Assembly (NCBI RefSeq): GCF_013697085.1
Contig: NZ_JACEFT010000001.1
Location: 124,001-188,000, forward strand
Direction of reading: 5' to 3'
Source of the DNA: Billgrantia kenyensis
GTDB lineage: Bacteria; Pseudomonadota; Gammaproteobacteria; Pseudomonadales; Halomonadaceae
DNA length: 64,000 nucleotides
A program made the position numbers and the translations under genes. The notes beneath the pieces were generated by a model that worked only from the letters and a program-made list of their open reading frames with translations, had not been told where the DNA came from and did no database searches. Below, piece by piece: positions 8,689 to 18,272 of this stretch. The stretch's first letter is position 1; each line of letters starts with the position of its first letter.

Positions 8689-9761
8689 ATCCCGCCGAAA
8701 TCGGCCGGCAGGCCGAGAAAATTCTGGATGATGAAGAAGTGGTCCTCGAACAGGCTGTCGGGTTCGAGCTCGGCCAGTGGTACCCAGCGCGCGTGATCGC
8801 CGCCCTTGACCGGCTTGAGCTGGGGCAGCTGCTGGTCGGGGCGCAGGGCAAAGTAGAAGGCCTCGGCCAGGGTGCGGCCGCGCCAGCTGCGGTGGGGTTC
8901 GTCGAACAGCCGCTGCCCTCGCAGGGAGCCCTTGAGCACGGGCTCGGGCACCTTGAGGCGGACTCTCTCGCGCAGTTCGCGCAGGCAGGCGTCGAGCAGT
9001 CGTTCATGGGGGTTGATGAAGCCGCCGGGAAGCGCCAGCAGGCCTTTGCCCGGAGCTGCGGTTCGACGTACCAGCAGCACGTGACCAGACTGCACTACTA
9101 CGGCGTTCACCGTCACGAAGATGGGCGGATAGGGTGCCTTCGCCCAAGCCTGGCGGTACTGCTCCAGCAGCTTCTGCTCTTCCATCAGCTGGAGGTGGGC
9201 ATCGCTTCCGGTAAATTCCTGCAGCGCATGACATACCCCGGGCGGGAGGTCGTGAGTCGCTCCGGTGCTCAGGTAGTCTTCGGTGGAAGAAGGGGAGTGG
9301 AACAGCCGCTCACGAATCTGGCTGGCCGAGATACCCTCGACCAAGGGCACGCTGACCGATTCCCATTGGGGAAACAGCGAGAGGTAGTAGCTCGACTGGC
9401 CACGGCTGGCCCCGATCAGGCCGATACGTGGCAGGCGGGCGTGGTGATGGCCGGCTATGTCGCGTACCTTGCGCTGCACGTCGCGGACCCAGACGTCGTC
9501 GTTATAGAGCGCATCCAGCAGCGGCACGATCTCGAGTCGCGCGTTTTCCTCGTCGTCGAAGCAGCTGCGCAGCAGTTCCTGGCGCTCATCGAAGCGCCAG
9601 GGGTTGCGCAGCGAGCGTGCTTGCCACGCCGAGCCCACTAGTACGATCACCTGGCGCGCATGGCGCAGGGCCTCGTTGATCACCGCCAGGTGGCCCAGGT
9701 GCGGGGGCTGGAAACGTCCGATGAAGACGAGGCAGTCGAACTCGTGGTCGGTATCGCTCAT
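8685..9761 (-). CDS. nadM: Bifunctional nicotinamide-nucleotide adenylyltransferase / Nudix hydrolase
   Basis: A two-domain NAD-metabolism protein of 358 residues. The N-terminal nucleotidyltransferase domain (about 1-190) has the GRFQPPHLGHLAVI motif and ISASQIRERL, the ISxTxxR-like ATP site, and should make NAD from NMN and ATP. The C-terminal Nudix domain (about 205-358) has GGFINPHERLLDACLRELRERV, in which the Nudix box GX5EX7REUXEEXGU is recognisable but altered: the last part reads RELRERVRL, so the usual EE is partly lost. Nudix activity (ADP-ribose pyrophosphatase in characterised relatives) therefore needs checking. Monocistronic. Confidence 0.88.
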   Translation of the reverse strand: MSDTDHEFDCLVFIGRFQPPHLGHLAVINEALRHARQVIVLVGSAWQARSLRNPWRFDERQELLRSCFDDEENARLEIVPLLDALYNDDVWVRDVQRKVRDIAGHHHARLPRIGLIGASRGQSSYYLSLFPQWESVSVPLVEGISASQIRERLFHSPSSTEDYLSTGATHDLPPGVCHALQEFTGSDAHLQLMEEQKLLEQYRQAWAKAPYPPIFVTVNAVVVQSGHVLLVRRTAAPGKGLLALPGGFINPHERLLDACLRELRERVRLKVPEPVLKGSLRGQRLFDEPHRSWRGRTLAEAFYFALRPDQQLPQLKPVKGGDHARWVPLAELEPDSLFEDHFFIIQNFLGLPADFGGI

Positions 9762-9895
9762 CGGCGCTTCCTTGGCTGGTGGCTGAGGCAGCCATTATGG
9801 GCATGGGGGGAAGGGGCTGCAATGCGCCTCCTGGCCGACAAGCCGGCGCCGATTGCGTATCCTGAGCGGGGCAAGCCAACCAACAAGGAGGTGTC

Positions 9896-10801
9896 GTGCA
9901 CAGGTTCTCGATCCGGTTCTGGTGGAATACCGTACAGCAAGCCATCTCCCTTTGGCTGGAGCGCAATGCCTTCAGCTATGCCGGTTCGCTGGCGTTCTAC
10001 ACGCTCTTCTCGCTAGCTCCCACGGTGATCATCGCAGTCGCCGTGATCGGCGTGGTATTCGGCGAGGATGCGGCCCAGGGGCAGATCGTGGCCCAGTTGC
10101 AGGGCACCCTGGGGGAGGACGCGGCGCGGGCGGTGGAGCAGGCGGTAGCAGCGTCGCGTATCGAGGAGTCGGGCATCATGCCGACACTGCTCGGCTTCGG
10201 CGGCCTGCTGGTAGGGGCCACCACCGTCTTCGCCCAGATGCAGTTCTCGCTCAACACCCTCTGGGGCGTCACCGCCAAGCCCAGTCGCAACAGCTTCCTG
10301 CTGTTCCTCAAGCAGCGCCTGCTGTCGCTTGCCGTGGTGCTGGCGATCGGCTTCATCCTGTTGGTTTCCCTGCTCGTTGGGATCATGCTTCGCGCCATGT
10401 TGCAGGCCGTTGAAGGCGCCATGCCGCTGGTTGGGACGCTGACGGCGGGGGCGGAATTCCTTATCTCCTTGGCCGTGGTCACGGCCTTGTTCGCCACCAT
10501 CTTCAAGGTGCTTCCCGATGTGGTACTGGGCTGGCGGGACGTGTTGCTGGGGGCGGTTGTCACGGCACTGCTGTTTGCCATCGGTCGCAGCGCCATTGCC
10601 TCCTACCTGGCGTATACCGCGACGGCCTCGACCTATGGCGCCGCCGGTTCGGTGGTGATGATCCTGCTGTGGGTCTACTACAGCTCACTGATCCTGCTGT
10701 TCGGCGCTGCCTTTACCCGCAGCTATCTGATCGGCCAGGGGCGCGAGATAGTGCCGCGCAACAGCGCAGTCGTCGTCAAGCGTGAACTGGTCATGGACTG
10801 A
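9896..10801 (+). CDS. YihY/BrkB family inner-membrane protein
   Basis: A 301-residue polytopic membrane protein of the YihY family, formerly mis-annotated as ribonuclease BN. Six hydrophobic helices are visible (about 27-53, 95-115, 140-165, 180-200, 213-235, 248-270). Signatures are AFSYAGSLAFYTLFSLAPT near the N-terminus and YGAAGSVVMILLWVYYSSLILLFGAAFTR near the C-terminus. The start is GTG five nt after AAGGAG. Molecular function of the family is unknown. A strong hairpin follows. Confidence 0.88.
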   Translation: MHRFSIRFWWNTVQQAISLWLERNAFSYAGSLAFYTLFSLAPTVIIAVAVIGVVFGEDAAQGQIVAQLQGTLGEDAARAVEQAVAASRIEESGIMPTLLGFGGLLVGATTVFAQMQFSLNTLWGVTAKPSRNSFLLFLKQRLLSLAVVLAIGFILLVSLLVGIMLRAMLQAVEGAMPLVGTLTAGAEFLISLAVVTALFATIFKVLPDVVLGWRDVLLGAVVTALLFAIGRSAIASYLAYTATASTYGAAGSVVMILLWVYYSSLILLFGAAFTRSYLIGQGREIVPRNSAVVVKRELVMD

Positions 10802-10810
10802 GTCATGGCG

Positions 10811-10837
10811 TGGCCGGGCGGAGGCGCCGCCCGGCCA
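10811..10837. terminator. Terminator-like hairpin between convergent genes
   Basis: An 11-bp perfect stem, TGGCCGGGCGG (10811-10821) and CCGCCCGGCCA (10827-10837), with a 5-nt loop sits between the yihY stop and the stop of the reverse-strand dehydrogenase. Confidence 0.65.
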
Positions 10838-10842
10838 GGGCC

Positions 10843-11880
10843 TCAGCCTCGCAGACGCTCCCGGGCCAGTTGGTCAGCTACCCCTGCCGGGCTCCTGTCC
10901 TCGGCCTTCGCGCGAGCGAAGATCTCGTCGGCGGTGGCGGCGATCCGCTCGACATGGCGCATGACCGCATTACGGTCGTAGTGTGCGTGTCGCTGGGCTT
11001 CGACTTCGATGACGCCGCCAGCGTTGGCGACGTAGTCGGGGGCGTAGAGAATATCCCGGGCGTGAAGGCTATTGGCAACGCCGGGGGTGGACAGCTGGTT
11101 GTTGGCAGCACCGCAAACCACCTTTGCCTTGAGCTGGCGAGCCACGTCTTCGGTCAATACAGCTCCCAGCGCGCAAGGGGCAAAGACATCCACCTCGGCG
11201 CCAAAGATGGCGTCCGGCGCGACACTATCCGCCCCCAGTTCGTCGACCAGCATGCCCAGGCTGTCACGATCCACGTCGGTGATCACCAGCCTGGCACCGG
11301 CAGCGTGAAGCTCGCGGGCCAGATGGGCACCTACGTGGCCGACACCCTGGATGGCAACTCGTACTCCCTTCAGGTCTTCCTGCCCCAGGCGATGGCGTAC
11401 TGCGCTCTGCAGGGCACAGAACACCCCGTGCGCGGTGAAGGGCGAGGGGTCCCCTGACAGGCCGTCGTGGCCCAGACCGCTGACATGGCGGGTTTCCTGG
11501 CGGATGAGTCGCATGTCCTCTTCACCGCTGCCGGAGTCCTCGGCAGTGATATAGCGACCGCCAAGCGACTCGACCAGACGGCCCATGGCGCGCAGCATCG
11601 CCTTCGTCTTGTCGCGGCGCGGGTCGGCAATGATCACGGCCTTGCCGCCACCGAGAGGCAGGTCAGCCAGGGCCGACTTGTAGGTCATGCCGCGCGACAG
11701 GCGCAGCACGTCGGTCAAGGCGTCCGCTTCGCTGGTGTAGGGGTAGATGCGCAGGCCGCCCAGGGCGGGGCCGCGGCGAGTGTCGTGGATGGCGACGATG
11801 GCACGCAGGCCGCTGGCTTCGTCGGAGCCGAAGACGACCTGCTGGTGATGGTCGAACTCGGGGTGCTCAAAGATACGCAT
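10843..11880 (-). CDS. Leucine-type (Glu/Leu/Phe/Val) dehydrogenase
   Basis: NAD-dependent oxidative deaminase of branched-chain or related amino acids. The 345-residue protein has the N-terminal ELFV domain with the catalytic lysine context DLPLGGGKAVI, ALGGLRIYPY, and the Rossmann domain with VAIQGVGHVGAHLARELH. The conserved CGAANNQL and YVANAGGVIEV motifs are those of leucine dehydrogenases. The ATG at MRIFEHPEF has GGAG upstream and matches where the family begins; an earlier ATG adds 30 low-complexity residues. Exact substrate (Leu versus Val, Phe or Glu) cannot be read from sequence. Confidence 0.87.
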   Translation of the reverse strand: MRIFEHPEFDHHQQVVFGSDEASGLRAIVAIHDTRRGPALGGLRIYPYTSEADALTDVLRLSRGMTYKSALADLPLGGGKAVIIADPRRDKTKAMLRAMGRLVESLGGRYITAEDSGSGEEDMRLIRQETRHVSGLGHDGLSGDPSPFTAHGVFCALQSAVRHRLGQEDLKGVRVAIQGVGHVGAHLARELHAAGARLVITDVDRDSLGMLVDELGADSVAPDAIFGAEVDVFAPCALGAVLTEDVARQLKAKVVCGAANNQLSTPGVANSLHARDILYAPDYVANAGGVIEVEAQRHAHYDRNAVMRHVERIAATADEIFARAKAEDRSPAGVADQLARERLRG

Positions 11881-12111
11881 GGGTTGTCTCCCTCGTGAGG
11901 ATGCGTTGTTGTTGGCTGGGAGCGAGGAGGGTGCTCCGTGCTCCACGGGGCGGTCGTGGCTTGTGGCCATACCGCATCCCTGTTATCAAGATTAGAATAA
12001 TTTCGTCGCCGGTCGGTAGCCCGTTCGAGCGCTTTCAGCGTTGATTTCAGCATGTTGACGGGGCGCCAGGCGGGCTGGCCGGGAACGGCGCCAGGAAATG
12101 AGGAGGGAAGG

Positions 12112-12384
12112 ATGACGAAGCGCTGCGTGAAGGCCAAGGTAGCGGGCAAGGTACAGGGCGTTTGGTATCGGCGTGCGGTTCAGGAGCAGGCCCTGCAGCA
12201 TGGCTTGACCGGCTACGCCAAGAACCTGCCCGACGGTCAGGTGGAGGTGATGCTGTGTGGCGAGGCCGAAGCGGTGAATCAGGTAGCGAGCTGGCTATGG
12301 CAAGGTCCGCCCAATGCCCGGGTCACGCATGTCGAGCTGGAAGCGATCGAGCATCATGACCCGGACAACTTCGTTTGCCTGTGA
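12112..12384 (+). CDS. acyP: Acylphosphatase
   Basis: A small 90-residue enzyme that hydrolyses acyl phosphates such as carbamoyl or acetyl phosphate. The fold signature is complete: GKVQGVWYRRAVQEQA with the phosphate-binding Arg, GYAKNLPDGQVEV with the catalytic Asn, and a C-terminal beta strand. The ATG follows GAGGAGGGAAGG. It is convergent with the nucleoside hydrolase and only 6 bp from its stop. Confidence 0.93.
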   Translation: MTKRCVKAKVAGKVQGVWYRRAVQEQALQHGLTGYAKNLPDGQVEVMLCGEAEAVNQVASWLWQGPPNARVTHVELEAIEHHDPDNFVCL

Positions 12385-12390
12385 GTCCGT

Positions 12391-13335
12391 TCAGCCAAGC
12401 GTCTCGGCAATCCACTCCACGACGGCTTCACCGTCCACTTCGAGGCACGCTTCCGCAAGAGGCGTTTGCGACCAGCGCTCCTGAATGAAGCCGCGGCCCT
12501 CGGGGGCGAAGATCGTCTGGCCTTCGGCCATGCCGTCGGTGACTACCGACAGATGACCGGGAGCGGTGGTAAACAGCTCCGGGCGCAGCAGCCAGGCGAG
12601 TGCGCAGCTGTCGTGGGGGCAGCAGCCGTCGATGCCGAGGAATTCGCGATAGAAATCGCGATAGAAGGCGTAACTGCCGGACAATACCTTGCCCAGTTCG
12701 CCCTGGCCCGCCTCGATGCGCGCCATGTGCTCCTGGGTCAGCACGCAGCGGTGAGTCACGTCGAGGCCCACCAGCGTGAGCGGCCAACCGGCGGTGAGTG
12801 CGCGCTGGGCGGCGTGCGGATCATTGAACATGTTGGCTTCGGCCACCGGGGTGACGTTGCCACCCTCGCGGATCGAGCCGCCCATGATGACAACGCGCTT
12901 GACCTTCTCGGTCAGGGCAGGAGCCAACTGCAGCGCGGCGGCCAGGTTGCCTACCGGCCCGACAGCGACCAGGGTGACTTCACCGGGGCGAGCATTGACC
13001 GTATCGACGATGAACTGCGCGGCGCTGCGTGAGTCCTTCTTTCCCTTCACCTCAGGTAGTTCGATGTTGCCCAGGCCATTGGCGCCATGAATATGGGCCG
13101 GGGCAGGGTGGCGCGGCTTGACCATGGGCCCCGCGGCCCCCTGGGCGACGGGAACGTCGTCGCGACCCGCCAGCTCACTCAGCAGCAAGGCGTTGTGTGT
13201 TGCGGTCTCCACGTCGACGTTGCCGTAGGTGGTGGTCAGGCCAAGCAGTTCGATCTCGGGGTGGCGCAGGGCGATGGCGATGGCCTGGGCGTCGTCGACG
13301 CCAGGGTCGGTATCGAAGATGATCGGATGCGACAC
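12391..13335 (-). CDS. Inosine/uridine-preferring nucleoside hydrolase
   Basis: Splits ribonucleosides into base and ribose. The 314-residue protein shows the Ca-binding cluster DTDPGVDDA at residues 8-16, the central VVIMGGSIREGGN, AEANMFNDPHAA, and the C-terminal HDSCALAWLLRP, all diagnostic of the IUNH family. Start is GTG with AAGGAGG six nt upstream. It is the last gene of a reverse-strand operon behind a ribokinase, so the released ribose would be phosphorylated at once. Base specificity is not evident. Confidence 0.9.
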   Translation of the reverse strand: MSHPIIFDTDPGVDDAQAIAIALRHPEIELLGLTTTYGNVDVETATHNALLLSELAGRDDVPVAQGAAGPMVKPRHPAPAHIHGANGLGNIELPEVKGKKDSRSAAQFIVDTVNARPGEVTLVAVGPVGNLAAALQLAPALTEKVKRVVIMGGSIREGGNVTPVAEANMFNDPHAAQRALTAGWPLTLVGLDVTHRCVLTQEHMARIEAGQGELGKVLSGSYAFYRDFYREFLGIDGCCPHDSCALAWLLRPELFTTAPGHLSVVTDGMAEGQTIFAPEGRGFIQERWSQTPLAEACLEVDGEAVVEWIAETLG

Positions 13336-13353
13336 GTTGCCTCCTTGTAGGTG

Positions 13354-14280
13354 TCAGTCGTTCGTCTGTTGGTCCATCTGTCGCGTGACTTCGTCGCGCG
13401 ACGGGATGCTGTCGGCGGCGCCGGGTCGCTGAACGCCAAGCGCCGCGGCATGGGCTGCAAGCGCCAGGCAGTCGCCAATCTCTCGCTTCTCCTGCAACGC
13501 CGCCATGAAGTAGCCGATGAAGGTGTCGCCGGCGCCGGTGGTGTCCACCGCCTTCACCGGCAGGGCGCGCTGGAACTGCCGGTCGCTGTCTCGCTGGTAC
13601 CAGGCACCTTCGCTGCCCAGGGTCAGTACCGTGGCCGTCTGGGGCAGCTTCTTGTTCAGGCCTTCGAGCAAGATTTCGGCATCGCTCGTTTCCGGCAGGC
13701 CGGCCAGCCACGCCGCCTCGCCGCGGTTGACGAACAGCAGCCGGCAGGCTTGCAGCGGCATTTCCAGTACCGTTTCGCTCATCGGGGCTGGGTTGAAGGC
13801 GACTGCCAGCCCCTTGTGCCGTGCGCACTCGAGAAGTTCCGCCAGGCCGTTGCACTCGTTCTGCACCAGCAGCCAGTCTCCGGGCTGGGCGGCTTCGCAC
13901 AGGTCATCGCGATCCCGGCGGCTGAAACCGTGGTTGGCACCTGGATGAAGGATGATGGCGTTTTCGCCCTGGTCGTCGACCTGGATGATGGCGTGGCCAC
14001 TGGCTTCGTCGACCAGTTCGACATGGCTGACGTCGACGCCGGCTCGCGCCAAGCGGTCCCTGGCCCAGGCGTCCTGGCGACCGAGCCTGCCCCAGTGGCA
14101 TACCTGGCCGCCGGCCAAGGCCATGGCCAGCGACTGGTTGGCCCCCTTGCCGCCCAGCCCGACATGATAGCTACGGCTGGCCAGCGTTTCCCCGGGATGC
14201 ACCAGATGGGGAACACGATAGAAATGGTCCAGGTTGATCGAGCCCAGGTTGTGAAGCGTGGGGCTGTGCAGCATGGTCAT
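13354..14280 (-). CDS. rbsK: Ribokinase (PfkB family)
   Basis: Phosphorylates D-ribose to ribose 5-phosphate. The 308-residue sequence has the ribokinase N-terminal signature (NLGSINLDHFYRV), the GGKGANQSLAMALAGG sugar-binding motif, and the PfkB signature 2 DTTGAGDTFIGYF with the catalytic Asp. Its ATG overlaps the stop of the upstream 2-hydroxyacid dehydrogenase by 4 bp (ATGA) and the nucleoside hydrolase starts 18 bp downstream, so the three are co-transcribed. No ribose transporter is adjacent, consistent with nucleoside salvage. Confidence 0.88.
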   Translation of the reverse strand: MTMLHSPTLHNLGSINLDHFYRVPHLVHPGETLASRSYHVGLGGKGANQSLAMALAGGQVCHWGRLGRQDAWARDRLARAGVDVSHVELVDEASGHAIIQVDDQGENAIILHPGANHGFSRRDRDDLCEAAQPGDWLLVQNECNGLAELLECARHKGLAVAFNPAPMSETVLEMPLQACRLLFVNRGEAAWLAGLPETSDAEILLEGLNKKLPQTATVLTLGSEGAWYQRDSDRQFQRALPVKAVDTTGAGDTFIGYFMAALQEKREIGDCLALAAHAAALGVQRPGAADSIPSRDEVTRQMDQQTND

Positions 14281-15224
14281 GCTCCGCCGTGTTGTGCCTT
14301 CCAGCTACGCAGGTTCTCGCCGGTAAGCGCCACGATGCGTTGGCGCGCCTCGGGGGTGATCCAGGCGTTGTGGGGCGTGACGATGAGGTTGAGCGGCTCG
14401 TGCAGGGCATCGAGCAGCGAATGGCTGTCACGCGGGGGCTCCGCTGGCAGCACGTCGACGCCCAGGCCGCCGAGGTGCCCTTCGCGCAGCGCGAGCAGCG
14501 CCGCTTCTTCATCGATGATGCCGCCGCGGGCGCAGTTCACCAGCAGGGCGCCTGGCTTGAGGCTGGCAAGCCGCTCGGTGTCGATCAGGTGGCGAGTGGC
14601 CTCGGTCAGTGGGCAGTGCAGGCTGATGACGTCGGCCTCGGGGGCGAGTTCGGCGATTCCCGGGCGTGGGTCGTTGGCCTCGTTGCCAGGGCGGGCGGCA
14701 AAGCTGACGCGCATGCCGAAGGCTTCGGCAAGGGCGGCGACGCGGCTGCCCAGCTCACCTTGTCCGACAATGACCAGATGCTTGTCTTCGAGCTGCAGGG
14801 TGCCGTGATCCATCAGGCAGAAGAAGGGGCTCTGGTTCCAGCGTCCGCCGGCAACGTCGCGCTGGTAGAGCGGCAGGCGGTTGGCCAGGGTGAGTATCAG
14901 CATCAGCGTATGCTGGGCCACGCTGGCGGTGCCGTAGGCCGTGACGTTGCGCACCGGGATGCCCTGGCGCTCGGCGGCGGCCATGTCGATGTTGTTGGTG
15001 CCGGTGGCCAGCACGCAGATCAGCTTGAGCCCGGGCAGTGCCTCGAGGGTGGCGGCATCGAGCACGACCTTGTTGACGATGGCGATGTCGGCGCCGGCCA
15101 GGCGCTCGCGGCTCTGCTCCGTGGTGCTGGCCTGGTGAACCTCCAGGCTTCCCACTTGCTCCCTGACAGGAGAGAGGTCGACGTCCGGGCCGAGGCTGGC
15201 AGCATCGAGTATCACGGCTTTCAT
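14277..15224 (-). CDS. D-2-hydroxyacid dehydrogenase (glycerate/hydroxypyruvate reductase-like)
   Basis: NAD(P)-dependent reduction of 2-keto acids. The 315-residue protein has the split substrate domain, the Rossmann GQGELGSRVAALAEAFGM, the catalytic arginine in NCARGGIIDEEALL, the glutamate in EPPRD, and the histidine in VTPHNAW. HprA-type glycerate dehydrogenase is the closest recognisable subgroup. The start MKAVILDA has GGAAA upstream and begins where the family does. It is first in the operon with ribokinase and nucleoside hydrolase, an unexpected partner. Confidence 0.87.
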   Translation of the reverse strand: MKAVILDAASLGPDVDLSPVREQVGSLEVHQASTTEQSRERLAGADIAIVNKVVLDAATLEALPGLKLICVLATGTNNIDMAAAERQGIPVRNVTAYGTASVAQHTLMLILTLANRLPLYQRDVAGGRWNQSPFFCLMDHGTLQLEDKHLVIVGQGELGSRVAALAEAFGMRVSFAARPGNEANDPRPGIAELAPEADVISLHCPLTEATRHLIDTERLASLKPGALLVNCARGGIIDEEAALLALREGHLGGLGVDVLPAEPPRDSHSLLDALHEPLNLIVTPHNAWITPEARQRIVALTGENLRSWKAQHGGA

Positions 15225-15379
15225 GCTGGTTTCCTTGTGTTGGTCTGCCTTGGCAAGGCCGGGACAGGCCCTGCCAGGCACGTTATACTATCGGGCTTTC
15301 ACGGCAGGCTTGGAAAGTGCACCGCTCGACCCTATATCGCCGTTGGTTGCGCGCTGTCGAATCAGGAGTGAATTGAACC

Positions 15380-15652
15380 ATGCCCATCTATGAATATCAG
15401 TGCAAGGCCTGCGGCCATCGTCTGGAGAAGCTACAGAAGCTCAGCGCCGCCCCTCTGACCGACTGTCCTGCCTGTGAAGCGCCGGCGCTCTCGCGCCTGG
15501 TTTCCGCGGCGGGCTTCCGTCTGGCCGGCGGCGGCTGGTACGAAACCGACTTCAAGTCCGGCAGCAAGAAGAACCTGGCCGGCGACTCAGCTGGCGGCGG
15601 TGGAGAGAGCAAAGAAAGCAAGGCGCCGGCCAAGGACGGCGCTGCGGCCTGA
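15380..15652 (+). CDS. FmdB-family zinc-ribbon protein
   Basis: A 90-residue protein with an N-terminal zinc ribbon (MPIYEYQCKACGHRLE and CPACE, two CxxC pairs) and a low-complexity Gly/Ser/Lys-rich tail. FmdB-type zinc ribbons are commonly found directly before aspS in gammaproteobacteria, as here (46-bp gap). Function is unknown; the old name refers to formamidase regulation and should not be taken as a role. Confidence 0.88.
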   Translation: MPIYEYQCKACGHRLEKLQKLSAAPLTDCPACEAPALSRLVSAAGFRLAGGGWYETDFKSGSKKNLAGDSAGGGGESKESKAPAKDGAAA

Positions 15653-15698
15653 CCGCGACCGACCCTTCAATCGATAACGTTACGAAACAGGATACGAC

Positions 15699-17477
15699 AT
15701 GCGCAGCCATTATTGCGGCCAGCTCAACGAGACCCTGGTGGACCAGACGGTCACCCTGTGCGGCTGGGTTCACCGTCGCCGTGACCACGGGGGCGTGATC
15801 TTCCTCGACATGCGCGATCGCGACGGCATCGCCCAGGTCGTGGTCGATCCCGACACCGCCGAGGCCTTCGCCACTGCCGACCGTGCTCGCAGCGAATTCG
15901 TGCTGCGGATCTCCGGCCGCGTGCGTCTGCGTCCCGAAGGCACCCAGAACCCCAAGATGCCCACCGGCATGGTCGAGGTGCTGGCCAAGGAGGTCGAGGT
16001 GCTGAACACGGCGGCCACGCCGCCGTTCCAGCTCGACGAGCATGGCAAGGTGGGCGAAGAGGTGCGTCTCAAGTACCGCTACGTCGACCTGCGTCGCCCG
16101 GAGATGATCGAGAAGCTGCGCCTGCGCTCGCGCATTTCGCACCATGTGCGCGCCTTTCTCGAGGGGCAGGGCTTCCTCGACATCGAGACACCGATCCTGA
16201 CCCGTGCCACGCCGGAAGGGGCGCGGGACTATCTGGTGCCGAGCCGCACCCATCCGGGCAGCTTCTTTGCCCTGCCGCAGTCACCCCAGCTGTTCAAGCA
16301 GCTGCTGATGGTGTCCGGCTTCGACCGCTACTATCAGATCGCCAAGTGTTTCCGCGATGAGGACCTGCGCGCCGATCGCCAGCCGGAATTTACCCAGATC
16401 GATATCGAGGCCTCCTTTGTCGAGGAGGACGATATCATGGGCATCACCGAGTCCATGATCCGCGCGCTGTTCCAGGACGTGCTCGACGTGGAGCTGCCCG
16501 AGTTCCCGCGCATGACCTGGACCGACGCCATGGACCGCTACGGCTCCGACAAGCCTGATCTGCGCATTCCGCTGATGCTGGTCGACGTCGACGATTTGAT
16601 GAAGCAGGTCGACTTCCAGGTCTTCTCCGGCCCGGCCAACGCCGACGACGGTCGCGTGGCTGCGCTCAAGGTTCCCGGCGGAGCCAGCATGTCGCGCAAG
16701 GTGATCGACGACTACACCAAGTTCGTCGGCATATACGGCGCCAAGGGCCTGGCCTGGATCAAGGTCAACGAGCGTGCCAAGGGTATCGAGGGGCTGCAGT
16801 CGCCGATCGTCAAGTTCATGGAGAACGTGATCGAGGAACTGCTCGATCGCGTCGGCGCCGAGGACGGCGACATCGTGTTGTTCGGCGCCGACAAGGCCAG
16901 CGTGGTCAACGAGGCGCTGGGCGCGCTGCGAGTCAAGCTGGGCGAAGACCTCAACCTCTATACCCACGACTGGGCGCCGCTGTGGGTGGTCGACTTCCCC
17001 ATGTTCGAAGCCGAGGACAATGGTCGCCTGACTCCGTTGCACCATCCGTTCACTTCACCTTCGTGCAGCCCCGAGGAGCTCAAGGCCAATCCGGCCTCCG
17101 CGCTCTCCCGTGCCTACGACATGGTGCTCAACGGCACCGAGCTGGGTGGCGGCTCGATCCGTATTCACGACCAGCAGATGCAGAGCACGGTGTTCGAGAT
17201 CCTCGGTATTGGCGAGGAGGAGGCTCGTGAGAAGTTCGGCTTCCTGCTCGACGCGCTTCACTACGGTGCGCCGCCCCATGGTGGACTGGCCTTCGGTCTT
17301 GACCGCCTGGTCATGCTGATGGCCGGTGCGCGGACCATTCGTGAAGTGATCGCTTTCCCCAAGACCCAGAGTGCGTCCTGCCCGATGACCGATGCACCCG
17401 GCGAGGTGAGCGTCGATCAGCTTCGCGAACTCAACATTCGCCTGCGCCAGAAGGCCAAGGTGGAAGGCCAGGAGTAA
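15699..17477 (+). CDS. aspS: Aspartyl-tRNA synthetase
   Basis: Class II aminoacyl-tRNA synthetase charging tRNA-Asp. The 592 residues match the bacterial length. Domains: OB-fold anticodon domain (about 1-110, [15 protein letters not shown]), class II core with [11 protein letters not shown], motif 2 [18 protein letters not shown], a bacterial GAD insertion domain (about 300-420), and motif 3 [16 protein letters not shown]. It lies downstream of fmdB and upstream of ruvC with a clear terminator after it. Whether it is discriminating or also charges Asn cannot be told by eye. Confidence 0.97.
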   Translation: MRSHYCGQLNETLVDQTVTLCGWVHRRRDHGGVIFLDMRDRDGIAQVVVDPDTAEAFATADRARSEFVLRISGRVRLRPEGTQNPKMPTGMVEVLAKEVEVLNTAATPPFQLDEHGKVGEEVRLKYRYVDLRRPEMIEKLRLRSRISHHVRAFLEGQGFLDIETPILTRATPEGARDYLVPSRTHPGSFFALPQSPQLFKQLLMVSGFDRYYQIAKCFRDEDLRADRQPEFTQIDIEASFVEEDDIMGITESMIRALFQDVLDVELPEFPRMTWTDAMDRYGSDKPDLRIPLMLVDVDDLMKQVDFQVFSGPANADDGRVAALKVPGGASMSRKVIDDYTKFVGIYGAKGLAWIKVNERAKGIEGLQSPIVKFMENVIEELLDRVGAEDGDIVLFGADKASVVNEALGALRVKLGEDLNLYTHDWAPLWVVDFPMFEAEDNGRLTPLHHPFTSPSCSPEELKANPASALSRAYDMVLNGTELGGGSIRIHDQQMQSTVFEILGIGEEEAREKFGFLLDALHYGAPPHGGLAFGLDRLVMLMAGARTIREVIAFPKTQSASCPMTDAPGEVSVDQLRELNIRLRQKAKVEGQE

Positions 17478-17506
17478 CGCCCTGTCCTTTCGATGCGGTA
17501 TACAGT

Positions 17507-17534
17507 AACCGGCGCCCAGGAGGCGCCGGTTTTA
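17507..17534 (+). terminator. Rho-independent terminator after aspS
   Basis: A perfect 10-bp stem, AACCGGCGCC (17507-17516) and GGCGCCGGTT (17522-17531), with a 5-nt loop is followed by TTA, 30 bp past the aspS stop. It separates aspS from the ruv genes. Confidence 0.8.
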
Positions 17535-17596
17535 CGACACGGGTATCCAATGGAGCTTGAGGTCCTGCTCTCGACTCCCTCGAATGGGGACACGCC

Positions 17597-18136
17597 TTGC
17601 TGATTCTCGGTATCGACCCGGGCTCGCGTATCACCGGCTACGGCGTCATCGACGTTGCCACGCCCAAGCCGCGCTATGTGGCCAGCGGCTGTATTCGCTT
17701 GCAGGACGCCGTCTTGCCGCAGCGCCTGGCGCGCATCTATGCAGGTATCGCTGAATTGATCGCGCAGCATCGCCCCGGCGAGCTGGCGATCGAGCAGGTG
17801 TTCATGGCCAGGAACCCCGACTCGGCACTCAAACTGGGTCAGGCGCGCGGAGCGGCGATCGTATGCGCCGCCAATCACGGCCTGCCGGTCAACGAGTATG
17901 GGCCACGCCAGATCAAGCAGGCGGTGACCGGCAGCGGTGGGGCGACCAAGGAGCAGGTTCAGCACATGGTGGTGGCGATCCTGGGTCTCGATCGCTCTCC
18001 CCAGGCCGATGCCGCCGATGCGCTGGCGATCGCTCTGACCCATGCCCATGCCCGGCGCGGGCTGATCCAGCAGGGCAGCTTCGGCGGTCACCGTACGCGT
18101 CGGCGCGGTGCGACATGGCGGGATTTCAAACCCTGA
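17597..18136 (+). CDS. ruvC: Crossover junction endodeoxyribonuclease RuvC
   Basis: Dimeric Holliday-junction resolvase. The 179-residue protein has the four acidic active-site residues in their usual places: Asp7 in ILGIDPGSR, Glu in LAIEQVF, and the two Asp in [12 protein letters not shown]. The start is TTG; the family begins at exactly this residue and no ATG is available nearby. It precedes ruvA and ruvB, giving a complete RuvABC set; unlike E. coli no yebC gene lies between aspS and ruvC. Confidence 0.95.
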   Translation: MLILGIDPGSRITGYGVIDVATPKPRYVASGCIRLQDAVLPQRLARIYAGIAELIAQHRPGELAIEQVFMARNPDSALKLGQARGAAIVCAANHGLPVNEYGPRQIKQAVTGSGGATKEQVQHMVVAILGLDRSPQADAADALAIALTHAHARRGLIQQGSFGGHRTRRRGATWRDFKP

Positions 18137-18272
18137 AAGGGGGCTGCCAGGTGTGCAGGAATAATTCTCGAACACCGTTTACCGTGGGCTGGTAAGCCGC
18201 TTGAGCGACCAGTATAGTGGCGCCAGGAAGGCCTGAGCCTTGGACGTATTCGCATCGGCAAAGTGAAGTCTC

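Noticed and set aside
18137..18272. LexA box upstream of ruvA
   Set aside because: No CTGT-N8-ACAG match was found in the spacer.
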